47,544 nucleotides of DNA from a virus: the IMG/VR virus record IMGVR_UViG_3300006804_000031, positions 1-47,544 of that record. The stretch is one strand, 5' to 3'. Under the pieces are notes generated by a model. It worked only from the letters and a program-made list of their open reading frames with translations, was not told where the DNA came from and made no database searches. This document shows positions 1 to 7,420 of this stretch, piece by piece. The stretch's first letter is position 1, and each line of letters starts with the position of its first letter. Both the position numbers and the translations under genes were made by a program.

Positions 1-32
1 CCATGTAGAGTCTACGTCTAATACTTGGACAC

Positions 33-80
33 GTCAACTTTTCTCTTGACAAACAGCGAGTGCTCGCTGTATTATTGGCT
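33..80 (+). promoter_or_regulatory. Left control region: sigma70-like promoter with two inverted repeats
   Basis: A TTGACA (46-51) and a TATTAT (70-75) are separated by 18 bp. The -35 lies inside an inverted repeat, GTCAA (33-37) and TTGAC (46-50), with spacer CTTTTCTC. Between the boxes is an 8-bp perfect palindrome, ACAGCGAG-TG-CTCGCTGT (53-70), placed where a repressor would block polymerase. The predicted transcript start falls on the ATG at 81, so the message may be leaderless. The layout closely resembles the region at 47121-47172. Promoter and repeats are seen directly; operator function is inferred. Confidence 0.6.
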
Positions 81-641
81 ATGATAAAGACAGAAAACAC
101 CAACTCTTCAATGGCTTGCAGAGCTCTCGCGCCGCAGTGTCGAATAGCGAGCATGGGAACATTTAGTGCTGGGCACTACCGGGGAATGATTACCGCCGAG
201 GAAACCGTCCCGTCTTACGAATCCTTGATCGGCGTAGTGGAGATCCTTGCGAACGTTATGGAATCTCCGGCATCTTGGGCGCACTCTAAACTCAGCGGGA
301 TGACGGCTTGCGATGCAGATTGGAAAGCCATAGAATCGGCTCCTCCCAATGATGTCGCTAAAAGGCTGGCGTTTAGCGTCCTGAAATCAGCACATGCCTT
401 GCGGCCAATCGAACCGTCCTACGTAACGGCCTCCGCCGAGGGAGGCGTGGGAATCGTGTACAGGTCGAATGTGAAATATGCGGCGCTTGAATGCCTCAAC
501 ACCGGCGATCTTCGTCTGCTGTGGTTCGACCTGGGCGGTGCGCCACATTCAATCAAAGTTAGGCCAAGAAGGATTGGAGAAGCGCTGAAGCAAATCGCGG
601 CAATACACGCGCCAAATGCCAGAGCCTCTCAATCCCGCTGA
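81..641 (+). CDS. Hypothetical protein with a GG-beta-hairpin C-terminal domain; first gene of a two-gene cassette
   Basis: About 186 residues. An in-frame GTG at 60 lies inside the promoter, so ATG 81 is the earliest sensible start; later ATGs at 111, 154 and 187 cannot be excluded, and none has a good Shine-Dalgarno. A helical N-terminal half is followed by a strand-rich segment beginning EGGVGIVY and continuing KYAALECLNTGDL. From memory this matches a widespread family of unknown function in which GGV-x-I-x-F is followed by YAxIExxNxGEI. The gene at 22510-22758 carries a related hairpin. The next gene overlaps by 26 bp, so the two are probably co-expressed. No function is assigned. Confidence 0.7.
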   Translation: MIKTENTNSSMACRALAPQCRIASMGTFSAGHYRGMITAEETVPSYESLIGVVEILANVMESPASWAHSKLSGMTACDADWKAIESAPPNDVAKRLAFSVLKSAHALRPIEPSYVTASAEGGVGIVYRSNVKYAALECLNTGDLRLLWFDLGGAPHSIKVRPRRIGEALKQIAAIHAPNARASQSR

Positions 642-1032
642 TTTTCCAATTGAGATCCACAGGAATGGACAGCCACTCGTGCCTGAATTTGATGAGGATG
701 AGTGGTTCTACTGCCGGTTCGACCCGGCATTCGTTCTACCGAATAGTAATAACATAGACCCACTCCATATAAAACTGATACCATGTCCCGATTTTTCATC
801 GAACCGTAGCAAGTTTAGTAAATCTTGGCATGTTCTTTGCCCATTAGCGAAATTTAGAAACCATGTTGTTTTTAAGTTCCGCATACAAGATCTTCCAGCT
901 ACGATTCAGGGCGACGGAAAAAACGCTCCGGTCCATGATGTCAAGACGGAGCACGATCCAGAAGAATATAACTACAGCCGACCTGGCAAGGCCCGAAGCA
1001 TTCCGAAGATCACTGAGGTTAGGGCGTCGTAG
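616..1032 (+). CDS. Hypothetical protein, second gene of the left plus-strand cassette
   Basis: 138 residues, starting inside the previous gene in another frame, which suggests translational coupling. The sequence looks like a real globular protein (EIHRNGQPLVPEFDEDEWFY near the start). Its C-terminal half has FKFRIQDLPATI followed by EHDPEEYNYS. This resembles, from memory, partner proteins of the preceding family whose C-terminus carries a DxPExNYSH motif. The last 14 bp overlap the end of the convergent secreted-protein gene at 1019-1441. No catalytic motif is visible and the function is unknown. Confidence 0.65.
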   Translation: MPEPLNPADFPIEIHRNGQPLVPEFDEDEWFYCRFDPAFVLPNSNNIDPLHIKLIPCPDFSSNRSKFSKSWHVLCPLAKFRNHVVFKFRIQDLPATIQGDGKNAPVHDVKTEHDPEEYNYSRPGKARSIPKITEVRAS

Positions 1033-1441
1033 CGGACACCGTAAAGCTGGACGAAGTGGTTGATCCTGCCGCAATCGTCGTGCTGGCTGGCACCGTGAAC
1101 TGGGTCGTGTCACTAGAGGATAGCGCCACGGTGGCGACCGCTGCTGGAGCGATATTGACTGTCGCGGTGCAACTTACCGATGTTCCCGCTACGATCTCCA
1201 GAATACCGGCAGGGTCGATACAGGCATTGGCCGTGGACGTGGATGACAGTGTCGAACATAGCGGCACCTGTGGGGCCGACAACGTCAGAGTCAGCTTCGG
1301 AACTTTCTTTATCCCCAGGATCGCCGAAGCTGTCTGCGGAGGGGCGCCAGTGGATGTCTGACCACTTACGGTTTGACCGAGCGCAACTCCCGCGAGTAGG
1401 AGCATGGTGCCTGCGGCTGTCATCGTCATCCTGAGTTTCAT
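1019..1441 (-). CDS. Small secreted Ser/Thr-rich protein with signal peptide
   Basis: 140 residues. Residues 1-23 form a Sec signal peptide (charged start, hydrophobic TMLLLAGVALG, likely cleavage before QT). The mature part is Ala/Ser/Thr-rich and strand-like, ending in repeated TTIAAGSTTSSSFTV-type strands. It could be an Ig-like or BACON-like domain, but this is not certain. A ribosome site (AAAGGGGAAAAG) precedes the ATG. It is the last gene of the long minus-strand array and meets the left cassette tail to tail. It probably acts outside the cytoplasm; its role is unknown. Confidence 0.65.
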   Translation of the reverse strand: MKLRMTMTAAGTMLLLAGVALGQTVSGQTSTGAPPQTASAILGIKKVPKLTLTLSAPQVPLCSTLSSTSTANACIDPAGILEIVAGTSVSCTATVNIAPAAVATVALSSSDTTQFTVPASTTIAAGSTTSSSFTVSATTP

Positions 1442-1457
1442 TTATCTTTTCCCCTTT

Positions 1458-4400
1458 CTAAAACTTTATCACCCCGCGCAATACTGCACCGTTCCCAAAG
1501 TTCGTTACTGTAAGCGTAACGGTAGTTGACCCCACCGCGCCGTTCGCATCGGTAGCTTGAACATCGAACGTAAATACGCCCAAACCGATTGCCGCAGTCG
1601 GCGTTCCGCTCAGAATTCCGCCAGAAGATAGCGTCAGGCCATTCGGAGGACTGCCTGACGAAATCAGCCACGTATACGGCGCGGTTCCGTTGGCCGCGGA
1701 AAATGTTAAGGTATAAGGCTGCCCGTATATCGCCGCAGTAAGAGTTGGCCCCGGAGTGATCGTGATGCCTGGAGCAATTGTCACGGCGAAAGTCTGAGTG
1801 GGATTTCCGCCAGAGCCTCCGTCCGTGACGGCTACAAGGACATTGAAAGTTCCCGATTGCGTGGGAGTTCCGCCGAAGGCCCCGCTGGAAGCGTTTAGTG
1901 TGAGCCCTGCCGGAGCGCCACTGGTGATAGCAAATGATGGAGTCGTGCAACCAGAGGTCGTGACGGTGACTGATCCCGACAATGGGTACGCAAGGTTGAC
2001 AGTGCCGTCTGGAAGTGGGCTGGCGGGACCACTAATCGAGCAGGTGGCTCCTGCGGGGCGCACTGCTAGTGCAAACTTAGACTGTTTCGCGCTGGTGCTG
2101 CAATTATTTGACTGGCCGTTGACAACTGTGTGGTTGTAGTATGGGACATTGTTTAGCAGCCAAGTCTGCGCGCTAGCTCCGGAGCAGGTGCCCGCAGGAC
2201 AGCCGGCCTGGGCATAGCTGATTGCCCCAACGAAGGTCCCGTGAGCGCGGGCAGAGTTGGAGTAGCCGTGGTCAGCACACCGGAAGTTTCCCCACTGCAA
2301 AGAAGTCAACGAGGCGTTATGGCCTGAGCCAGCATCGTCAAAACTCGCTATAGCCTGAAGCGTGGATAGGAATTCTCCCAATACAGTTCCCCAATCTGTT
2401 GCGAATGGTCCGGTGCTAAGGTCGCTGGCACAACTAGTGCTGTTGCGGTAGGGGGACACCAGGGACGCGATCAGATAGGGATTGTAGTTGGCATTCATGA
2501 CTTCCCCAACGAGACGGGTGTCGAGCGCTGTCGCGTCCGTAGCGGCGTTGCTAAACCCCATTTCCAGCAGGTGGTGCAACACCACGCCCCCAGGCCACAC
2601 CTGCCATTCGCCGTTTGTGACTTTTGATTTCGTGGTGTCGATAATGACTGAAGAAGATGTACAATCTCCCGTCACCGGGTAGTTCAACGGAGATACGGCC
2701 ACAGTGTTAGCGCAATTTGTGCCATTGTTCAGGGAGCAGTTAGAGCGAACCGTGCAATTGGCCCAGTCCCAGCGGGTAGCTAGGCTAACCGTATACGATG
2801 AACATCCGGGGTTCGGGCCGGGGCTAGTAGGAGTAAGAGGAGAGCCGGTTTTGCCGAGAAAGCCTTCTAGAAGTTCGAGGTTGCTGTTGACCTTGGCGGT
2901 AAAGTATAACTTCTCTGGTGTACCGTTCGGAGCCATGAAAGCCGCATGGCCGAGAGTGTTCATCGAAGCGGCGTAAGCGCGGAAAGCGTTGTGCGTGGAG
3001 GTGTAATTGAAGAATGTGAAGAATCCGTTGGAAGCATAGCTGGGAGTGGTCCCAGCTTCCTTGTCGTTAACCAATAAACCTGATGCCTCAAAATACAATT
3101 CATCCAAGTAAAACTGTTCGCCGGTCAGCATGTAGGCTACGTAAGCGTACTCCTGCCAGTGAGAAGGGAAGCCGTCAGACGCATTGTCCCAAGCGCCATA
3201 GGTAGCCGTCTTATTGTCTACGCCGACCAGAGCTACCGGATAAACACGGTTGGATTCCCAACCAGTGTTTAATGTTGCGGATGGGTGAGCATCGCGGGAC
3301 AATACGCGACCGTTCTCAGGGTAAGTTGCATAGGTCGACCCGCATGCTGTGGCGGGCGTTGCGTTCTTGTCGTCATAACCTACGCAGTAGAACGGCGCTG
3401 CGGCACGGCTCTCACGGGCATGGATAGGTACCGAACCTGTAGAGGCCCACACACCGCCCCCACCCGTGACATTGTTAGCGGTAAGATTGGTGTCAATCGC
3501 TCCACTGAGTCCAGTGAGCATTTGCCACGCTCGGGCGCATTTGCTGTGGGTTGCTCCTGCGTCTGCCGTAGCGCAGTCGTTGTTCATGTTGCGCAGGTAT
3601 ACAAGGTCGTACCAAGAAAGGGGCGAATACTCATCGTTATTGTTGAATTGCAAGACTCGATTACTCGTACCGTTCGCATCGCCCTTGTCGCCTGTTGCCC
3701 ATTGTGTGTAAGTGGTAACCACAGTGGGGTCCATCGAAACATCAGGGTCGGGTAGCGTCACATTGGTGTCGTAGTACAGGATCGCCTTAGTCTTGCGGAG
3801 GTAGTCGAAGTTGAAGTCCATCCTGGTCTGACCGGGTGCCGTGACGGTCCAGACGGTTTTGTGCCAACGGGAAAAGATCGGATGAACGCCGATCTGGAGT
3901 TCGATGGCTGATGCGCTGCCTTGGGGCGTGCGGTCAAGAACTGCGGTTGTGCCATTGGTTACGCTTTTGATAACGCCCCAGTTCCCGGTGCCCCCTGCTG
4001 GATACTCGACCGGCATCCCCACATCACCGGCGACAAAAGCGGCAGTGGCCGAAGTGATGGTCGTGCTGCCATTGGTGACGACAGCATCGGTTACGGCACG
4101 GCCTGTAGAAGCTCCGCTGCCCCGCGTCCACACGGACGAAGGAGTGGACGTGCCAACCTTGAGATTGACCGTGTAGAGTTGGTTCTGCGCCCGTTGGGTC
4201 CAGTCGTTTTCGAGAGTGATTGTGACCTTCACGCCACAGAACGGATCGCCTGCGTTGCAGGAGTTCGTGCCGGTGTTGTAGGACAGGCCGGGGTAGAAGT
4301 ATAGATCCCAGATCGGATGGAGGCTACAAGTATTCCCGGCGTTCCCAGGCGGGCAAGCCGTGCCCATCGCAGGAGGCACGGTGTTGTTGTAGGCCCAGCC

Positions 4401-4994
4401 GAAGTCGTACTTGTAGGCCGTCGTGCAGTCCTGAACGCGGATCGCGGTGACCACTGGACCCGAGAGCCACGTTTGTATCTGGCAGTAGGTTCCGAATCCC
4501 AGCGCAACGTCAGCCAGCATAGTCTGAGCATCCGTTGTGACGGTCGTACCGTTGGCGGTGATGAGCAGTTGCGCTCCCCATCCTGAATGGGCGCTGTCGA
4601 AGTTCTCCATCTGGGTGCGGGTGAGAGCACCGCTCGTAGGGCACGCGCCAGAGGTGGGATTGAAGCTGACCAACGTGGCGCTTAACGCCGTGAGCGTCTT
4701 GTAAAAGCTGACGATCCCCCACTGCACACTACCGTCAGGCCAAGTGTTCTTTACGTCGAACTGGTACGTGGCTATGAGGCTTGCGCCGCTTACGGTGCCA
4801 TCGCCCTGGACCGTTCCCCCAGTAGCAGGCTGTGGGCAGTCCCCCGAAGGGATGTCCCCCTGCTTGAACGTCACGCCGTAGCTGAAGGGATGGTTGGTCT
4901 GCCCGGCGTTATCAACCTCGTAGATAGTCTGCGGGTTGAGGGTATTGGCCCATGCAGGAGCCAGAGCTACAAATAACAGGATCAGCTTTTTCAT
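1458..4994 (-). CDS. Very large secreted tail/adhesin-like protein with C-terminal tandem Ig-like repeats
   Basis: 1178 residues. Residues 1-16 are a clear signal peptide (MKKLILLFVALAPAWA). Residues 303-365 form a module with TTTITSATAAF and DVGMPVE, also found in the proteins at 27940 and 29712. The middle part (for example WQEYAYVAYMLTGEQ, residues 613-627) is helix-rich and Cys/Trp-rich and could be an alpha/alpha-toroid enzyme such as a polysaccharide lyase; that is only a suggestion. Residues about 984-1165 hold two putative-Ig (He_PIG-type) repeats, with PAGLTLNASSGAFGGTPT and NGLTLSSGGILSGTPT. The start overlaps the upstream stop as ATGA. It is probably a receptor-binding or depolymerase protein; Sec export of a phage tail protein is unusual. 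Confidence 0.75.
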   Translation of the reverse strand: MKKLILLFVALAPAWANTLNPQTIYEVDNAGQTNHPFSYGVTFKQGDIPSGDCPQPATGGTVQGDGTVSGASLIATYQFDVKNTWPDGSVQWGIVSFYKTLTALSATLVSFNPTSGACPTSGALTRTQMENFDSAHSGWGAQLLITANGTTVTTDAQTMLADVALGFGTYCQIQTWLSGPVVTAIRVQDCTTAYKYDFGWAYNNTVPPAMGTACPPGNAGNTCSLHPIWDLYFYPGLSYNTGTNSCNAGDPFCGVKVTITLENDWTQRAQNQLYTVNLKVGTSTPSSVWTRGSGASTGRAVTDAVVTNGSTTITSATAAFVAGDVGMPVEYPAGGTGNWGVIKSVTNGTTAVLDRTPQGSASAIELQIGVHPIFSRWHKTVWTVTAPGQTRMDFNFDYLRKTKAILYYDTNVTLPDPDVSMDPTVVTTYTQWATGDKGDANGTSNRVLQFNNNDEYSPLSWYDLVYLRNMNNDCATADAGATHSKCARAWQMLTGLSGAIDTNLTANNVTGGGGVWASTGSVPIHARESRAAAPFYCVGYDDKNATPATACGSTYATYPENGRVLSRDAHPSATLNTGWESNRVYPVALVGVDNKTATYGAWDNASDGFPSHWQEYAYVAYMLTGEQFYLDELYFEASGLLVNDKEAGTTPSYASNGFFTFFNYTSTHNAFRAYAASMNTLGHAAFMAPNGTPEKLYFTAKVNSNLELLEGFLGKTGSPLTPTSPGPNPGCSSYTVSLATRWDWANCTVRSNCSLNNGTNCANTVAVSPLNYPVTGDCTSSSVIIDTTKSKVTNGEWQVWPGGVVLHHLLEMGFSNAATDATALDTRLVGEVMNANYNPYLIASLVSPYRNSTSCASDLSTGPFATDWGTVLGEFLSTLQAIASFDDAGSGHNASLTSLQWGNFRCADHGYSNSARAHGTFVGAISYAQAGCPAGTCSGASAQTWLLNNVPYYNHTVVNGQSNNCSTSAKQSKFALAVRPAGATCSISGPASPLPDGTVNLAYPLSGSVTVTTSGCTTPSFAITSGAPAGLTLNASSGAFGGTPTQSGTFNVLVAVTDGGSGGNPTQTFAVTIAPGITITPGPTLTAAIYGQPYTLTFSAANGTAPYTWLISSGSPPNGLTLSSGGILSGTPTAAIGLGVFTFDVQATDANGAVGSTTVTLTVTNFGNGAVLRGVIKF

Positions 4995-6826
4995 CGGCTC
5001 AACCCAGAAACAATGTTGTCCATGTAATCCAAATCGAGGCGCTCATCGGTAACGGAGCCGTTGTTATAAATCGTGGCGAATGGTGCCACTGCAATGTTCG
5101 GCACATTCGTGGCGCAGGTTTGCGGCGTACCCGCATCAATCGAAAACTGAATGGTCCCTGCTACGGTGGCGATGATATGGAATTCATGAAACGAGGTATC
5201 CACTGCGGCCACCGCAGTAGTCCTCGTTTGGGCACCTCCTACTCGGCATACCCCAAACCACGAAGTATCGGCGGCTAACTTCTCAAAGTACACGCCATCC
5301 GTGGGTTGGAAGGTTGGGCCGCTACCTAAAGCGTTTCCGTGCATACCAAAACGAGTTTGCAAATTGGCGTCGTTGGTGGGAGTGCGCGCAATCCACAAAT
5401 TGTCAAATAGATCTGTCGTAGGATTGAAGAATCCACTTGTGGCGCTTTGGGCAATGTTCACGAATAATGAACCATTACCACTCGCCGTTGTGCTGGAGCT
5501 GAGAGTGATGATACCAGGATGACCCGCAACTACAGTTCCAATCACCGCTCCATTGTTAGCGAGGCTCGATGTCCAACCCAAGTCTCCAGGGTTGGCAGTT
5601 GCGGTGGTGCTGTGAGAAAACGTCTCGCGCACGCACTCAGTCTTTGTGGAATCTAGGCAGGGTGCCCAGCGCCCGGCTGTCCCCGGCGGCGAGTTCCCTG
5701 AAATTCCCATCGTCTGCCAGTTGGTCCCGTCGAATTGTACGGGCGTGCATCCTACAGGAGATGCTCGAAGATCATTAGCGACGAGCGCAGCTTGGCCCTG
5801 TTGTTTTTGGATCGCGGGTGTGCCCGCTTGTGAATTGACCACGAGCGTAGACGCCCCGGTATTGGCTACATCGGGGCAGAACAAAATTGTGTCCTTAGCT
5901 GCCGGCACGAAGGTAGGAGTCGTGGAACACGTATATGCCGTGCCTGAAGCTCCCGCTGCTGCACAGACAAGTGGAGTTGTTATCCCGTGGGCCGTTGCCG
6001 CGACGATTTGTTTACTGGAATTAGTCCCAGCAACATTGGCCGAGGCAGGGATGGTAGCGCCGTTCAACTGAGACGGGTTGTGGCCCTGGCAACCAAGGAA
6101 GTAGTTGGTCCCATCGGTTGAAATACATACGCTCTCACCGTTCAGCAGAGCAATACTCGTTACGCCGTTCTGAAACGTAGACACCGATGGAGTGATGGTC
6201 TGAGTTCCGGCCCCACTATTTGATACAACCAGCAGAAATTCTCCCGGCATTGTATTGGCGTTTGGCAGGGTAGGTGTCTGCGGAGCGGCATTCGATAGGT
6301 TCACAAAACCAGGGATGGTATCTTGCGCGGTGATTGCGTAGTTGGCTCCGGTTTGGCTGTTGACCCCCGTGCCGCTGGTCCAATACCCCTGCGGGTATGC
6401 TGTGGTGCCGTTATACCAGAGCGTTTCGACGGTCACGACATTTGGCCTGTTGTCCACCGGAATCGCATTGCTGAACCCCGCCGGCCACGACACCGCATGT
6501 TTCGTCGCGTTGTTGTCCATTGTGTACTGGAACTGCAAGAGCATTCCGACGGGTGTTGCACAAGTCGTATCAATAGTCGGTGCTGTGATGTCCCCTGTCA
6601 CCGTGATTGCGAATGCGGTATTGGCGACCGGCGATCCGCAGACGTAATTCGGCGTCGCGGAAAACGCTACCGTAGCCGCCGGCAGCACGGGCATGGAAGT
6701 AACAACCTTTACCCCAGTACAGTCGGGCAAGTGCGTCCGCGGGTTCACAGCCATAACGCCGCATTGAGAAAAGGCCGGCAGACAAATGAAGATTGCTAGG
6801 AATAACAGCAGCAGTGTTCGGGTCAT
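4991..6826 (-). CDS. Secreted tail-fibre-like protein with lectin-like C-terminus
   Basis: 611 residues. Residues 1-20 are a signal peptide (MTRTLLLLFLAIFICLPAFS). Residues 95-149 form a strand-rich module with the pattern LLQF...AVSWPAGF...VTVETLWYNG; the same module ends the spike protein at 18046-19734. The C-terminal 200 residues look like a jelly-roll or lectin sandwich (FHEFHIIATVAGTIQFSID). An AGGAGA ribosome site lies just upstream, and the stop overlaps the next start (ATGA). It is likely a host-binding appendage. The export signal is shared with the neighbouring genes. Confidence 0.7.
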   Translation of the reverse strand: MTRTLLLLFLAIFICLPAFSQCGVMAVNPRTHLPDCTGVKVVTSMPVLPAATVAFSATPNYVCGSPVANTAFAITVTGDITAPTIDTTCATPVGMLLQFQYTMDNNATKHAVSWPAGFSNAIPVDNRPNVVTVETLWYNGTTAYPQGYWTSGTGVNSQTGANYAITAQDTIPGFVNLSNAAPQTPTLPNANTMPGEFLLVVSNSGAGTQTITPSVSTFQNGVTSIALLNGESVCISTDGTNYFLGCQGHNPSQLNGATIPASANVAGTNSSKQIVAATAHGITTPLVCAAAGASGTAYTCSTTPTFVPAAKDTILFCPDVANTGASTLVVNSQAGTPAIQKQQGQAALVANDLRASPVGCTPVQFDGTNWQTMGISGNSPPGTAGRWAPCLDSTKTECVRETFSHSTTATANPGDLGWTSSLANNGAVIGTVVAGHPGIITLSSSTTASGNGSLFVNIAQSATSGFFNPTTDLFDNLWIARTPTNDANLQTRFGMHGNALGSGPTFQPTDGVYFEKLAADTSWFGVCRVGGAQTRTTAVAAVDTSFHEFHIIATVAGTIQFSIDAGTPQTCATNVPNIAVAPFATIYNNGSVTDERLDLDYMDNIVSGLSR

Positions 6827-6850
6827 TTGGTTTGATTCTCCTGATGCCTA

Positions 6851-7402
6851 CTAGCTGTAGGCAAGGCTTGTGCGGTTATTCCAGATGAATTTCTGCGCTG
6901 GGCTACCGGCAGTTAGAGCCGAGGTCCCTGCCCCCGGTACTGCCGCAGCCCAACCGGCCCAGATCAGTTTTCCCCCGGCGTCGTATACATTTTTGGAGAT
7001 GGCCCAGACCGCATTCGATGTGAGCGGTGCGCGAGTCGTAACGACAAGTGTCCCGGTTAAAGCTCCAAAAGCCGTGGAGTCCACAGGTATCGTGAAGGCG
7101 TTTGCACTCGTCGGCGTAGCGATCCAGACACCGTTGATGGCAGCCCAGTTCCCGGTTCCTCCCGTAATCTTAACGGCTGGCGTAGCGGTTGCAAGAGACT
7201 GGTAGTCAAAACCGTGAGAAGTGGCGGTGAACGATACTGGACTGGCATTGGATGCCGCAGAGACAGATATCACCTGGTCCTTCAGTTGATCGGAATCTGC
7301 GTATCCAGTGTAAATCAGGTTAGTTCCGCCACCGTAATCGGAGATTATCTGATAGGCTCTCGGGGCCGGACCCTGACTTTGGTTAACTTGAACTCCTGGC
7401 AT
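6851..7402 (-). CDS. Virion-type protein with E1_FCCH-like beta module
   Basis: 183 residues without a signal peptide. Residues 53-123 (SPVSFTATSHGF ... GTGNWAAINGVW ... TPTSANAFTIPVDST) fit the ubiquitin-activating-enzyme FCCH-like beta module often found in phage structural proteins; the adaptor candidate at 19798-20724 carries the same type of insert. AAGGAG stands 6 nt before the ATG. It lies between the giant virion proteins and the secreted fibre genes, so a tail-tip or capsid-decorating role is reasonable but unproven. Confidence 0.65.
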   Translation of the reverse strand: MPGVQVNQSQGPAPRAYQIISDYGGGTNLIYTGYADSDQLKDQVISVSAASNASPVSFTATSHGFDYQSLATATPAVKITGGTGNWAAINGVWIATPTSANAFTIPVDSTAFGALTGTLVVTTRAPLTSNAVWAISKNVYDAGGKLIWAGWAAAVPGAGTSALTAGSPAQKFIWNNRTSLAYS

Positions 7403-7420
7403 TGATGTCTCCTTAGAAAA

